Below, in pieces: positions 21,301-30,207 of a DNA stretch of 64,000 bases; position 1 is the first letter of the stretch; each line of letters begins with the position of its first letter. Position numbers and translations under genes: made by a program. A model generated the notes under the pieces. The model saw only the letters and a program-made list of their open reading frames with translations. It searched no databases and was not told the origin of the DNA. The DNA is from Azophilus sp965200465 (GTDB lineage: Bacteria; Pseudomonadota; Gammaproteobacteria; Pseudomonadales; Azotimanducaceae): NCBI GenBank assembly GCA_965200465.1, contig OZ241358.1, positions 3,100,001 to 3,164,000 of the forward strand, read 5' to 3'.

Positions 21301-21523
21301 CGTCGATGAACCCGGCCAGCCGCCCGTCGCCATGCGGGGCCATGTCACCTCCAGCTATTTCAGCGCAACGCTGCATCGCTCCATCGCCTTGGCGATGCTC
21401 AGCAACGGGCGCGGGCGAATGGACGCAATCGTCCACTGTCCGCGGGCGGACGGCGGCGCCTTGGCGGCGCAGGTGGTCAGCCCGGTGTTCTACGACCCCA
21501 AGGGAGAGCGCCACCATGTCTGA
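18359..21523 (+). CDS. soxA: Sarcosine oxidase alpha subunit
   Basis: Large subunit (1054 residues) with three parts. The N-terminal 2Fe-2S-like fold (FSFDGRPMQGFAGDSLASAL) is followed by a FAD/NAD-binding oxidoreductase half (VVGGGPAGLAAALQAARAG, LATGALERPLVFANNDVPGVM). The C-terminal half (from about residue 650, WEDVGRWKRPRHYPR onward) is a GcvT/aminomethyltransferase domain that binds tetrahydrofolate. GTG start overlaps the soxD stop by one base; the end overlaps soxG by 8 bases. Residues about 407-444 (RTSRPESSAGEDASAARHRP and on) look like an extra low-complexity segment before the CDLIACSGGWTP motif, which explains part of the length above the usual ~1000. Codons in that segment remain GC-rich. 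Confidence 0.95.
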   Translation: MAVRRQRQRLDVGGRLDRSKPLNFSFDGRPMQGFAGDSLASALLANGVNVVGRSFKHGRPRGIVGQGAEEPNAIVTLGEGTSSIPNLRATEVELYEGLQARSGGAANLKRLAGPFAGLAPAGFYYKTFMGGPKRLWMFWERLLRRAAGFCAAPAGPDPDIYDKFNQHCDVLVVGGGPAGLAAALQAARAGARVILADEQPEFGGSLLASALPMGGGSAAQWIAETVAELRTFADVQLLPRSTAFGYHDHNFVTILERRTDHLGLLAQPLAQGAGRPSPAVARQRLHRVRAKQTVLATGALERPLVFANNDVPGVMLASALSAYVNRYAVAPGKRLLLCTTNDNAYRTALDWRRVGLEVAAVVDVRASAEGALAQQARAAGVEVIAGHGVMEAVGGRRVRGALVAPLRTSRPESSAGEDASAARHRPSEAASSPPVRLPPAGVALAGPPRRLDCDLIACSGGWTPTIHLSAQAGGKPVWSDAAAAFLPGQPRQQTRSAGAAAGTFGLQSCLAQGARAGAEAAALAGCGDGQVSIVLPDCSEPAEAPQQALFLLPHSKPVSRAPPQFVDMQLDVTAADIELAAREGYQSVEHVKRYTALGFGTDQGKLGNVNGVAILAAALGRSIADTGVTMFRPAYTPVAFGAVAGRELGDLFDPERRTPMHAWHQAQGAAWEDVGRWKRPRHYPRAGESMQDAVDRECLAVRRGVGILDASTLGKIDIQGPDAALFLDRVYAGRFLRLAPGRCRYGLMLKEDGAIFDDGVTARLGERRYLMHTTTGNAEAVLAWLEFWRQTEWPELKVHLTSVTDHWATAALAGPESRKVLGKVCDDIDLSAEAFPFMGARLGHVAGLPARVFRISFSGELSFEVNVAAQHGQRLWDALMEAGETWRIRPYGTEAMHVLRAEKGFIIVGQDTDGNQTPDDMGLGWAVRSPPMQAKASKTPAFGFIGDRSLSLAAHRRPDRLQFVGLKTLDADKVLPEGAQIVDEPGQPPVAMRGHVTSSYFSATLHRSIALAMLSNGRGRMDAIVHCPRADGGALAAQVVSPVFYDPKGERHHV

Positions 21524-22100
21524 ACGTAAGGGGGGGTGCGGCGTTGCGTTGCGCCCCATCATGGGCAAAAGCGTTCTCAACCTGCGTGGCGACCCCGCCG
21601 ATAGGGGCTTTAGGTGGGGCGTCGCCGCGGGGCTCGGCCTGAACCCGCCAACCGCGCCCTGCACCTTTCACAGCGGCAGGGGCAGGGCGCTGTATTGGCT
21701 GGGTCCCGACGAGTGGCTGGCGCTTGCGCCAAGCGCGGCGGCGGACCCGGAAGCCGCCCTGCGTGAGGCCATTGACGAGCGTTTCTCCGTGGTCGATGTC
21801 AGCGGCGGCTACGCCCTTTTCAACTTGGCGGGGCCCCAGGCGGGCGAGGTGCTGCGCAAGTCCAGCCCCTACGATTTCCATCCCTCCGCTTTTGCGCCGG
21901 GCCGCTGCGTCCAGACCGTTTTCGCCAAGGCCGCCGCCTTGGTCGCCGCCAATGCGGACGGCGGCTTCGACCTCATGGTGCGCAGCAGCTACGCCGCCTA
22001 TCTTCGCCGCTGGATTGCCGATGCGGCGGCGGAATACGGCTTTGACGGCGGTGGTGGTAGAATCCCGCCCCAACCCAAGGCAACGGGAAAACCCTTATGA
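21516..22100 (+). CDS. soxG: Sarcosine oxidase gamma subunit
   Basis: Fourth sarcosine oxidase subunit (194 residues), a GcvT-like fold that packs on the alpha subunit. Recognisable segments are FRWGVAAGLGL, YWLGPDEWLALAP, VVDVSGGYALFNLAGPQAGEVLRK and FDLMVRSSYAAYLRRWI. The ATG at 21516 lies inside the end of soxA, and the final codons overlap the next ATG (ATGA at 22097), so it is the middle of a tightly coupled operon. The C-terminal tail (GGGGRIPPQPKATGKPL) is longer and more polar than usual. Confidence 0.92.
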   Translation: MSERKGGCGVALRPIMGKSVLNLRGDPADRGFRWGVAAGLGLNPPTAPCTFHSGRGRALYWLGPDEWLALAPSAAADPEAALREAIDERFSVVDVSGGYALFNLAGPQAGEVLRKSSPYDFHPSAFAPGRCVQTVFAKAAALVAANADGGFDLMVRSSYAAYLRRWIADAAAEYGFDGGGGRIPPQPKATGKPL

Positions 22101-22300
22101 GGCGTTATTCGGCTCTGGCCTTGCTGGCGACGGCCTTGCTGCTTGCGGCCTGTCAATCCGCAAGGTTGAAGGATGGCGAGCAGGTGCGGTTCGTGCAGGA
22201 GGTCATGCAGGAATCCGCCAAGGTGTCCGCCGGCCCCGCCCACGCCGAGCGGGCCGTGCAAGCCGTGCGTGATTGGCGCGGCGAGGGCGGCGATGGCTGA
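22097..22300 (+). CDS. Small predicted lipoprotein
   Basis: Protein of 67 residues with a signal peptide ending in the lipobox LLAAC (Cys about residue 19), so the mature protein would be lipid-anchored. The mature part is short, charged and alpha-helical (RFVQEVMQESAKVSA). ATGA overlap with soxG means it is read from the sox transcript. I do not recognise a family. It sits directly before the Tad-like genes and could be a pilotin-like or entericidin-like accessory, but nothing in the sequence proves it. Confidence 0.65.
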   Translation: MRRYSALALLATALLLAACQSARLKDGEQVRFVQEVMQESAKVSAGPAHAERAVQAVRDWRGEGGDG

Positions 22301-22345
22301 GTTGGCCGGCGCACCGGCCAACTTGCCTGCAACGGTGCAGCATCC

Positions 22346-23446
22346 ATGGCGGAAACAACATTAGCCGCTTTCCTGAACGACGCCGAGAGCCGGCGGCTGG
22401 TGCAGGAGGTGGACTCGGAGGCGAAGGTGCAGCGCGGCTCCGTGCGCAACGCCGCCTGGACGTTCCGAACCGACCGCTCCCCGGAAATCCTGCTGGTGGA
22501 TTTGGACGGGGAGCAAAATCCCATTGTCTATGTGCCGGCGTTGATGCAGGTGTGCCGGCCGGAAAGCATGGTGCTGGTCACCGGCTCGGAGAACAACGTC
22601 GCCTTGGCCAACGAACTCTACCGCAGCGGCGTCTTCCTATACCTGCCTAAGCCACTGGACGCCACCAATCTGCGCCACGCCATGCGCGAGGTCGCCGCCG
22701 TCAACGGCGAGGGCGTCCGTCCCGACGTGCAGGCCAGCCGCCTGATCCCCGTGCTGGGCAAGGGCATGGGAACCAACACGCTGACGGTGCTGCTGGCGCG
22801 GGTGGCCGCCGAAGCGGGGCGCTATGTGAGCTGCTTGGACCTGGACCCCTACTTCGGCACGCTGTCCTTGGCGTTGGACACGGAGCCGCGGCGCGGCTTG
22901 GCGCAGGCGCTGCAGTCCTCCGGCGCCGATGCCTCCTCCCCGGAGCGCCTGCAGGCGCCGGTTTCCCCGCGCATCGGGTTGGTTGCGCATCCGGTGGACC
23001 AAGCCAGCCAAGAGAGCTTTGCCGAAAACGGCCTGCAAGGGCTGATCGACGCCCTTTCCACCCAAGCGCACATGATCCTGGCGTGTGGTTTCAAGCCTGT
23101 TCACGTGGAGTCCATGCGGCAATTGGCGACCACCCATCTCATCGTTTTCGAGCCGACGCCGGCCGGCGTCTCCATCGCCATCAGGTGGTTGCGGATTCTC
23201 GACGGAGCGCCTTCCACCCTGGTTGTGAACCACACCCGGCTGCTGCCCAAGCTGCTTAGCAAAGATCAATTGCGCACCGGCTTCGGCGGGCGGGCGCCGG
23301 ACTTTGAATTGCCCTACATAAAGAGCATGGCCCGCGCCATGGCCCTTGGCGAGCCGGAAAAAGCGGTGCCCCGCGCCACCAGGACCACGCTCAGCAAGTT
23401 CTTGCAGCCGCTGCTCGGTTTCGGTTCCGTTGCGCAAGCCAGCTAG
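22346..23446 (+). CDS. tadZ: CpaE/TadZ-like pilus-assembly localisation ATPase
   Basis: Cytoplasmic protein of 366 residues resembling CpaE/TadZ, which places the Tad secretion machine at its site. The first ~125 residues form an atypical receiver-like domain (EILLVDLDGEQNP, MVLVTGSENNVALANELYRSGVFLYLPKPL). A MinD/ParA-type P-loop domain follows. Its Walker A is deviant, GKGMGTNTLTVLLA, lacking the first signature lysine-glycine-glycine; CLDLDPYFGTLSLALD is the switch region. The phosphoacceptor position appears to be D in LLVDLDG. No strong ribosome site precedes ATG 22346. It is the first Tad-type gene on this strand, 46 nt after the lipoprotein. Confidence 0.8.
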   Translation: MAETTLAAFLNDAESRRLVQEVDSEAKVQRGSVRNAAWTFRTDRSPEILLVDLDGEQNPIVYVPALMQVCRPESMVLVTGSENNVALANELYRSGVFLYLPKPLDATNLRHAMREVAAVNGEGVRPDVQASRLIPVLGKGMGTNTLTVLLARVAAEAGRYVSCLDLDPYFGTLSLALDTEPRRGLAQALQSSGADASSPERLQAPVSPRIGLVAHPVDQASQESFAENGLQGLIDALSTQAHMILACGFKPVHVESMRQLATTHLIVFEPTPAGVSIAIRWLRILDGAPSTLVVNHTRLLPKLLSKDQLRTGFGGRAPDFELPYIKSMARAMALGEPEKAVPRATRTTLSKFLQPLLGFGSVAQAS

Positions 23447-23461
23447 GCGCCCCTCCGCTCG

Positions 23462-24937
23462 CTAATCCACCGCAAAGCCGATGGATTCGGCAGAGTCAAC
23501 CAAGCTGCGCAGGGCGTCTTCGGATGCAATGGGGCCGCTGCGTACGCGATGCACTAGGGCATCGCCAACCTGAGCCTCGGAGACCAGCACCGGAGCGCCG
23601 AGCAATTCCCGCAGCCGGGAAGCCAATTTTTCGGCGGTGTCCCGAGCCTTGTAGGCGCCGAACTGCAAAAAACGGCTGCCGTCCTCCTCCACCACCAAGG
23701 CCTGGGCCTCTTGCCCCGCTGGAAACAAAGGAGGCGCAGCCGTTGCCGGGGCGTCCTTTTGCTTCCGGGGCGCATCCTGTTGCGCCGCCGGTTGTGCGCC
23801 CCCGTCCTTGCGCATTGAAGACGGCAGCCGCACCGCGCCGTAACCGGCTTTCTTGAGGTCGTCGAGCAGGGCCATCAAAGCCTGGCGGGATGCAATGGGG
23901 CCGATGCGCACCCGATGCAGCGCCGGCTGCTCGACCACGCGCACCGGCTGCCCGATGGCGTCGCGCAGCAACGACGCCAAGGTCAGGGCCGTCGAGCGGT
24001 GCCTGTAGGCGCCCATCTGCACGAACTGCTGGCCATCGGCATGCACCACGAATCCGCCGAATTCTTCGGCTTTGTCTTCGTCGGTTGCATCGCTCTCGAC
24101 GCTCCAGCTTGTGGAGCCCGGGAGAGGCTCCACGGCGGGCGGGGCGGCTTGGAGTTCAGTGGGCTGGGATTCTTGGAAGGCGTCCGCCTCGCTGAGGTCG
24201 GTTGACGCAACGCCGCGGGAATCCGCCTTCGCCGGCCCTGCGGCCGCAGCGGATGCACTCTCAACGGCGGCGGCGCTTGCCTGGTCCGCGGCGGCGAAGT
24301 CCGCTTGGTCGGTTTCGGCGAACATGGCCAGAGCGCGGTCCAGGTTTTCCTGAAAAGCGGCCTGCGCGGGCGCCCGCTGCACCGCTTGCTCCATTTTGAC
24401 GATGGCGCCGCGCAGGTCGCCCTCCAGCAGCAGCGTCAGGCCAATGCCGTTCAGCCCCCAGGCGACGCTGTCGGACGGGGCTGCTTCGTTGGGGTCCGCC
24501 AACTGCACGAAGCTGTTGCGGGCGGCTTCCAACTGGCCGGCGTCCAAGGCGGCGCGCCCATGCGCCAACAGGGCCGCATGGCGTTGTTCCGGCTGCTCCG
24601 CATGGGCCAACGCCGCCAGATACCAGCGGGCGGCGTCCACCGAGTCTCCCCGGCGAAAGGCGATTTCGCCAAGGCCCATGCGGGCGCTCACGGACTTCGG
24701 ATCGACGTCCAGAAGGCGTTGGTGCAGGCGCTTGGCCGTCTCCAGCTGGCCCGTCTCCAACGCCACCTCCGCCATCGGCAGCACCGCATTCTCCACCCGC
24801 TCGGTTTGCAGGCGGTCGCTGTCCATGGGCATCAGCAATGAGCAACTTAACGCCATGAACGCAGCGGCAGCGCAAGCCAAGGCTGCAAGGGCGCGGGACG
24901 GCGCAAACGCCGTCTTGGTGGGTTGCGCCTCCCTCAA
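23462..24937 (-). CDS. TPR lipoprotein with two SPOR domains (TadD-like)
   Basis: Envelope protein of 491 residues. The hydrophobic N-terminus (ALAALACAAAAFMALSC) ends in a Cys that could be lipidated, though the lipobox is not canonical. Residues about 45-200 are tetratricopeptide-like (AEVALETGQLETAKRLHQRL, LGEIAFRRGDSVDAARWYLA, GIGLTLLLEGDLRGAIVKME), as in TadD pilotins. After an Ala/Gln-rich linker come two SPOR repeats, QFVQMGAYRHRSTALTLASLL and RFLQFGAYKARDTAEKLASRL, each followed by VHRVR(I/S)GPIAS. SPOR domains bind denuded peptidoglycan glycans. It starts with TTG (24937) and has no good ribosome site. It is on the opposite strand to the surrounding Tad genes. Confidence 0.8.
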   Translation of the reverse strand: MREAQPTKTAFAPSRALAALACAAAAFMALSCSLLMPMDSDRLQTERVENAVLPMAEVALETGQLETAKRLHQRLLDVDPKSVSARMGLGEIAFRRGDSVDAARWYLAALAHAEQPEQRHAALLAHGRAALDAGQLEAARNSFVQLADPNEAAPSDSVAWGLNGIGLTLLLEGDLRGAIVKMEQAVQRAPAQAAFQENLDRALAMFAETDQADFAAADQASAAAVESASAAAAGPAKADSRGVASTDLSEADAFQESQPTELQAAPPAVEPLPGSTSWSVESDATDEDKAEEFGGFVVHADGQQFVQMGAYRHRSTALTLASLLRDAIGQPVRVVEQPALHRVRIGPIASRQALMALLDDLKKAGYGAVRLPSSMRKDGGAQPAAQQDAPRKQKDAPATAAPPLFPAGQEAQALVVEEDGSRFLQFGAYKARDTAEKLASRLRELLGAPVLVSEAQVGDALVHRVRSGPIASEDALRSLVDSAESIGFAVD

Positions 24938-25081
24938 CTACGGGGATTCCGACGACTGTAGTGGAAAGGGCCCTGAACCGTATGGAGGCTGAATGAACAC
25001 AGCAACTTCCTTATTCCGGCAGGTCGAAGTATATTCGCAATCCGTAAGCCCGGAAAGGTGTTGTTTGCTGGGGCAATGCCG

Positions 25082-25630
25082 ATGCTGAAGCGCTCGCGCA
25101 AGCCAATGGAATGCAGGTCCCGTCGGCGGATGAACGGCGCCATGGCCGTGGAGTTCAGCCTGCTGCTGCTCTCGATCATGGCTTTGTTTGCCTTCGTTGC
25201 GGAGTTTCTGCGCTTCTCCCTCATCGATCAAGCGTTGGCCAAGGCGACCCATCAAAGCGCCCGGGCGGTGGTTGCCCTGCCGACGGCGTCCGGTTGCGAG
25301 GCCGCGGTCACCAACGCCTTCACCAACGACCCCACCGCTAGCTGGCTGCTCGACAGGAACGGCGACGGCACGCTCGACATAAGGGTCACCACCGCCGACG
25401 GTTGGCCGGCCGTCGCGGGAGAGGTGGACGTGGCCATTAGCTGGGACGACGACCCGGCCAATGGCGTGGACTGGAGCGACGCCGCCGCCGGAACTTGCGG
25501 CGGCACCGGCAGTTGGCTGCGCATTCGCGCCCGCACCTCCATTCTGCCTTGGTACGGGCTGTTCCGCCCGCTGATGCCGAACGGCCTGACGCGCACCCAT
25601 GAAAGCTGGGGGCGCAACAACCGCGCATGA
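25082..25630 (+). CDS. TadE-like pseudopilin
   Basis: Minor pilin-like protein of about 182 residues. A positively charged leader (RKPMECRSRRRMNGA) precedes MAVEFSLLLLSIMALFAFVAEFLRF, matching the TadE-type prepilin cleavage region (G/A followed by a hydrophobic helix with a Glu at +5). The rest is a periplasmic domain. The frame opens at 25058; ATGs at 25076 and 25082 are both possible, and GGGG at 8 nt favours 25082. Upstream TATATT (25030-25035) could be a -10 element. It overlaps the next gene by ATGA. Confidence 0.78.
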   Translation: MLKRSRKPMECRSRRRMNGAMAVEFSLLLLSIMALFAFVAEFLRFSLIDQALAKATHQSARAVVALPTASGCEAAVTNAFTNDPTASWLLDRNGDGTLDIRVTTADGWPAVAGEVDVAISWDDDPANGVDWSDAAAGTCGGTGSWLRIRARTSILPWYGLFRPLMPNGLTRTHESWGRNNRA

Positions 25631-26511
25631 TGGGGCTGGGCTGCAGGCGTCGCGGGGCAGGCTCCGCCGCCATCGAACTGGTGGCGATCATCCCCTTTGC
25701 GCTGATCTTGATGGCCGCCATTGTGGATTTGCGCGCTTTCGCCGCGCACCGTTCCGACATTGCCAGGGAGATGTACACGGTGGCCGAAATCGTCGCCGGC
25801 GCCGGCACTTGGGATGCCGCCACGGCTGAGCGGGCGCTCAGATTCACGATGCAGGCGGCTGAGAACCGGCTTGATGGCAACACGGCCGGCTGGATGCGCG
25901 TGGTGGTGGTGGCCCGCCCTCGGGACAATCCGGGCGACCCAACGGCGACGCCGCCGGTGACGGCTGCCCCGGCCCGCAACAGCGATGGCACCCTCTGCAA
26001 CCCGGCGGCGCCGGCAACGCCGCCTTTCTGCGAGCCGGAGGTGCTTCGGGAATTGGACGCTGACACCAACACAGCCGGTGTGCAGCGGGCCGAATGGAAT
26101 GGCGGCGGGGATTGCGGAGCGGTTCCCTCGCAATTGCCGGCCATGGGTGTGCAATTTCCCCGCGGCACTGCTCCGCCCAACTGCGCTGGCCAAGTGCTGC
26201 CCAACGAATGCGCGGACCCGGACGGCGACGGTCCCGCGCCGGCGCCGGCGCACTCCGACTGGGTGAGCCGCACCCTGAACAGCGACGAATGGTGGGCGGT
26301 GGTCGAGATCTGCACCCACTTCGGCGGCGGCACGTCAAATCCCGGGCCATTCGGGGGCGGCATGTTCAGCGGCATAGGGGTCTTCGGGACCTTCGCCGAA
26401 GCCTTTGATGCGAGTGCCGCCATTCTGCTGCGGCGCGTCGCCTGGGGCGCCCTTGATGATTTGAACGACTGCACCTGGTGCGGCGCCATAGGCGCGGGAG
26501 CAACCTCATGA
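25627..26511 (+). CDS. TadE/TadF-like pseudopilin
   Basis: Second pseudopilin-like protein, 294 residues. RRRGAGSAAIELVAIIPFALILMAAIVDL is a short basic leader, Gly, and a hydrophobic helix with Glu at +5, the TadE/F prepilin type. The remainder is a predicted extracytoplasmic domain with several Cys (CNPAAP, CEPEV, CGAVPS, CAGQ, CADP, CTHF, CTWCG) that may form disulfides. It has an ATGA overlap upstream and another downstream, so it belongs to a coupled three-gene unit. Confidence 0.75.
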   Translation: MMGLGCRRRGAGSAAIELVAIIPFALILMAAIVDLRAFAAHRSDIAREMYTVAEIVAGAGTWDAATAERALRFTMQAAENRLDGNTAGWMRVVVVARPRDNPGDPTATPPVTAAPARNSDGTLCNPAAPATPPFCEPEVLRELDADTNTAGVQRAEWNGGGDCGAVPSQLPAMGVQFPRGTAPPNCAGQVLPNECADPDGDGPAPAPAHSDWVSRTLNSDEWWAVVEICTHFGGGTSNPGPFGGGMFSGIGVFGTFAEAFDASAAILLRRVAWGALDDLNDCTWCGAIGAGATS

Positions 26512-29078
26512 TGAAGCGATGCGGCGCATTTTTGCGCGACCGACGGGGCGGCGCCATGCTCTACAGCGGCGGCTTTGGCTTGATGTTGGTTGGCAGCGTT
26601 GGCGCCATGATGACCAACTACGCTTGGCAGGAAGCGCAATACGAGGAGCTGCGCGGCGCCTTGCGGGCGTCGGTGTCGGCCAGCAGCCGCCTGCTGGCGC
26701 AAGCGGCGGACCTGACCGTTCAGCAAGAAATCAAGGAGCGGGTGGCGGGCTTCCTGCGCGGCCTCATGCCGGGGCTGCAGGTGGACGATGACGACATTAC
26801 CGTCACGCACGACTCCACCACCAATGAGACCTGGGTGACCGTCGGCGGCACCGCCAAATACAGGTTCAGCAACCTGTGGGGCGGCGGCTCCACCCAGGGT
26901 GTGGCCAACCTACCGGAAACCACCGTGGGCGTCGCCCTCGACTTCGCCCAATACGAAATTGCCGTGGCGGCGGACATTTCAACAAGCATGAAAAGCTCCA
27001 TAGCCGGCGGCGGCACGCGCATAGCCGCACTGCGCAGCGCCTTGGAAGCGGCGATCGGCGTGCTTGAGGACGAGGTCGCCGAAACGCCGGGAAGCATGGC
27101 GGCGGCCATCGTTCCGTTCGGGCATGTGGTCAATGTGGCGGACACGTCCGGCAGCGGGGAGACGGCGGGCAAGCGGCGCTACGCCCGCATCCTCACCGGG
27201 GCGAGCGTCACCGCCGGCAGCGTGTCCGCCGACGCCAAGAACACCGACCGCCACTATTACGACGCATACGCTTCCTATGGACGGGGCTTGGTGGACATGA
27301 CGCCGCTGATCAGCAAGAAGCTGCCGATCACCGAAGCCACGGCGAACTGGGATCTTCGCCAAAGCGAGAGCGTGGACGTCTCCACCCTCATGCCCACCGC
27401 CAACGCCACTTGGTCCGTAAGCGGCGAGGATTTTTGGAACGGCTGCGTCATGGCCCGTTGGGGCGCCTATTGGGATGCAACGGCAAGGCCGTCCACTTGG
27501 GATGCATCCGATCTCGACAACAACGCATCCCTGTATCCCGCCTCAACCACGCCCGCCGCTTGGAAAACCGGCGGCGCGGCGCTGGCGAGCGAACCCCTGC
27601 ACATCTCGGACGCCCCGCCCGACCACAGCGACCCCAACACCCGCTTCACCGCCTACTCCTTCCCGGATTCATCCATCGGCGGCACGGTGGACGTCAGAAT
27701 GGAGGCCCTCCTTAAGGAGACGCTGACGGACAAAAGCGTCTCCGAGGATGCATTGGGGAATCCCGGCCCCTTGCTTGCCGTCAGCACGACCACCAACCTG
27801 TCAACCTTGGACCAGATACGCGGCGCCAACGATTGGACGCGGACCAACAGCGGCGGCGGCACGGCGGACGGAGATGTGTACTGTCCGCAGAATCCCATCC
27901 TGCCGTTGACCTCCACCGCCGCGACCCTGCGCACGCACTCAACCGCACTAACCCACATTCCCACTCATGGCAACACCAGCGCAACTTACTTGCATCTTGG
28001 GGTGGTCTGGGGAGTGCGCGCGCTGTCGCCGCTTTGGCGGAGCGTTTGGGAGGCGACCGACGACCAAGGAACAACCCGCCCCTTGAAGCCCTGCGCGGAG
28101 AATGAATCGTCGGGGTGCGCCGAAAACGTCAAAAAAATCATCGTGCTGCTCACGGACGGCAGCAGCACGGCGGGCTACCCCCTGCATGGGCGAGCGCTGC
28201 AGGGCTACATGCCCAACGGACAAACGGGATTGGCGAACTTGCGCAACCCGGGCATGACTCGCGGCGATGCAGGAAATTCCCTTTGCGGCGGCAACGACAT
28301 CCTAAAGACCGGCGCCGGCGGCGCAGCATGGAAAACCGCCGCCCAAGATGACAGCCCCACCGCCTTCAACGCCAGGTTCAGCGGCAAAACCGACAGCAAC
28401 GGCACGTTCAACAACGCGACGGCGCTGGAGCTGGCGACCGATTGGGGGGCCATCGTCGCCCGGCCCGCCTCGCTGAACACGCTGGTGCATCAAGCGGGCT
28501 GGGCCACGCTGTTCAGCCAACTGACCCCGTGGCAGTTGTTCCGCGGCGACCAAGCGACCATTGCGTCATCCGCCTGCAGCGTTGCCGATGCGCTGGCCGA
28601 AAAGCAGCCCACTGGATGCACTTATTCTGGGAGCGGGTTCGGCTTGGACGGGCGGCCCACGCAACGCCCGGCCTGCCGCCCGAACATCCCATTCGGCCCC
28701 TACGGCAACATGGACGACTTCATGCGGGTGGGCAACCAGGACGTCGTCACCGGCGCAGCCCCCTTCCAGAGCGCCTCAACTTGGACGCTGGATACGACGC
28801 CCGCCACCATGTTCACCCACCCCCGAGACACTTTGAACGACTGGTTCGATGACGCCTGCGCCTTCGCCAACGACCGGGGGGTGTCCATAGTCGGCGTCTA
28901 TTTGGGAAACAGCCAAGCTTGGACCCAAGGGATTCGAAACCGCTTGGAGGCTTGCGTGGATGCGGCCGGCGGACGGTCCGGCGTGCAGGACATCCACGTC
29001 GCGCCGACCAAAGCCGCCTTGGAGACGGCGTTCCGCGAAATCTTCACCGTGCGCCCGAGCTTGCGGTTCCTGAACTAG
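26508..29078 (+). CDS. TadG-like protein with von Willebrand factor A domain
   Basis: Protein of 856 residues. The N-terminus (RDRRGGAMLYSGGFGLMLVG) is the TadG-type anchor. A vWA domain begins near residue 145 with the MIDAS motif ADISTSMKSS (DxSxS) and continues to IIVLLTDGSSTAG. Within and after it lie long loops (FWNGCVMARWGAY, DDACAFANDRGVSIVGVYLG). The C-terminus ends with ALETAFREIFTVRPSLRFLN, typical of vWA pilus proteins. The vWA fold probably binds a partner or surface ligand through a metal ion. GGGAG is about 7 nt before ATG 26508; the frame is open slightly upstream. It is last in the tadE-tadE/F-tadG unit. Confidence 0.82.
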   Translation: MMKRCGAFLRDRRGGAMLYSGGFGLMLVGSVGAMMTNYAWQEAQYEELRGALRASVSASSRLLAQAADLTVQQEIKERVAGFLRGLMPGLQVDDDDITVTHDSTTNETWVTVGGTAKYRFSNLWGGGSTQGVANLPETTVGVALDFAQYEIAVAADISTSMKSSIAGGGTRIAALRSALEAAIGVLEDEVAETPGSMAAAIVPFGHVVNVADTSGSGETAGKRRYARILTGASVTAGSVSADAKNTDRHYYDAYASYGRGLVDMTPLISKKLPITEATANWDLRQSESVDVSTLMPTANATWSVSGEDFWNGCVMARWGAYWDATARPSTWDASDLDNNASLYPASTTPAAWKTGGAALASEPLHISDAPPDHSDPNTRFTAYSFPDSSIGGTVDVRMEALLKETLTDKSVSEDALGNPGPLLAVSTTTNLSTLDQIRGANDWTRTNSGGGTADGDVYCPQNPILPLTSTAATLRTHSTALTHIPTHGNTSATYLHLGVVWGVRALSPLWRSVWEATDDQGTTRPLKPCAENESSGCAENVKKIIVLLTDGSSTAGYPLHGRALQGYMPNGQTGLANLRNPGMTRGDAGNSLCGGNDILKTGAGGAAWKTAAQDDSPTAFNARFSGKTDSNGTFNNATALELATDWGAIVARPASLNTLVHQAGWATLFSQLTPWQLFRGDQATIASSACSVADALAEKQPTGCTYSGSGFGLDGRPTQRPACRPNIPFGPYGNMDDFMRVGNQDVVTGAAPFQSASTWTLDTTPATMFTHPRDTLNDWFDDACAFANDRGVSIVGVYLGNSQAWTQGIRNRLEACVDAAGGRSGVQDIHVAPTKAALETAFREIFTVRPSLRFLN

Positions 29079-29100
29079 CCCTCCGCAAGGCTGGAGCCGA

Positions 29101-30207
29101 CTAGGGGGCTTGCAGGCGCGTTCGGAAGTCCCCTTCGTCGGCGCAGGCCAGGGCGGCCTGCACAACCGCCGCTTCCGGGGCTTGGGCGAATTCCGGCGCG
29201 TTGCTTGGGAACCCTTCGGAAACCTCAATGCCTCTGCTGCGGAGAATCTGCAGCACCGCGGCCGCCAGCCCCTCCACCCGACCTTCGGCCCGGCCTTCCA
29301 GCAGGCCTTTCGCTCGCCCTTCCGCCTTGCCGCCCGCCCAACCCTGGACCAAGGTTTCGCGGCGCAGGGAGCGCAGCAGCGGGTCGTCGTCCGGGGTGCC
29401 GCCGTCGCGTTCGCCCAGCCGCCGTCCCAGCGTTTCCAAGACGGCGCTGGTGTGCGCGGAGCGCGCCGGCTCCGTCAGCGCCCGATGAATGTCCTCGGCC
29501 CGCCAACCCAGGAAAGCTGGGCTTTCCGGCGCCGGCTGGTAGGCCCGCCCCTGCAGCAGGTAAATGGTCAAGCCGGCCTTGAGGGCCGCCGGGCGGCTGG
29601 GCGCCGGGCGGTCCGGCGTCTCCACCCAGACTTCCGGCACCCCGAACGCCTCGTACAGCCGCAGCTTGCCGCGGCGCACGTCCGTGGTGTGGTCCACCTC
29701 CAGCACCACGTCCGGCGGGTTGCGCGGCCCGATCAGCACGCCGTGCTCGCCGTAAGGCTCCACTCGATAGGGGTCTAAGTAAACGACGTGGTCCGCATGG
29801 GGCACCCGGCCCGGCGGGTCGGCCGCGCCGCTCCAAATTAGCCCGGAGGAGCCGTAGCAGCGAATCGGCAGCCCGCGCACGGCGGCGATCAGCCCGACCA
29901 GCTCCGGCAGTATTCCGACGGGCTTCTCATGCTCCCATGAGGGATGATCCCGCAGCACCCAGGCGGTTTCGGTGGCGGAGTCCCAGAGTTCGATGCTCGG
30001 CCCCTCCCACAGAGGGTGCTGCTCCGCGGTCATGGGGACGGCGACGCAGCCGGGGAACTCAAGCTCCGCTAGCGGCGGCTCCCGGACCGGCTCAGGGGCC
30101 GCGCGCCGCGGCGGCGCCTCGTCCTTGGCGGAGCGCCCTTGGGAACTGCGCCGGGGCGACGGGCTGGGGAGGGACGAGGCGAGGGGCTTGGGTTTGGTGG
30201 CGGCCAT
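29101..30207 (-). CDS. Uma2-family (DUF820) putative endonuclease
   Basis: Protein of 368 residues. The central domain has the DUF820/Uma2 PD-(D/E)XK-like core: DVVLEVDHTTDVRRGKLRLY and GVPEVWVETPD, with the earlier HADHVVYLDP. The C-terminal part contains the charged repeat run GRAKGLLEGRAEGRVEGLAA followed by VLQILRSRGIEV, often seen in these multi-copy families. The N-terminus has a long Pro/Ser/Arg-rich linker. The biological role of Uma2 proteins is unsettled. ATG 30207 has AGGGAG at 8 nt. It lies on the minus strand between tadG and cpaF, so it interrupts the pilus gene order. Confidence 0.8.
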   Translation of the reverse strand: MAATKPKPLASSLPSPSPRRSSQGRSAKDEAPPRRAAPEPVREPPLAELEFPGCVAVPMTAEQHPLWEGPSIELWDSATETAWVLRDHPSWEHEKPVGILPELVGLIAAVRGLPIRCYGSSGLIWSGAADPPGRVPHADHVVYLDPYRVEPYGEHGVLIGPRNPPDVVLEVDHTTDVRRGKLRLYEAFGVPEVWVETPDRPAPSRPAALKAGLTIYLLQGRAYQPAPESPAFLGWRAEDIHRALTEPARSAHTSAVLETLGRRLGERDGGTPDDDPLLRSLRRETLVQGWAGGKAEGRAKGLLEGRAEGRVEGLAAAVLQILRSRGIEVSEGFPSNAPEFAQAPEAAVVQAALACADEGDFRTRLQAP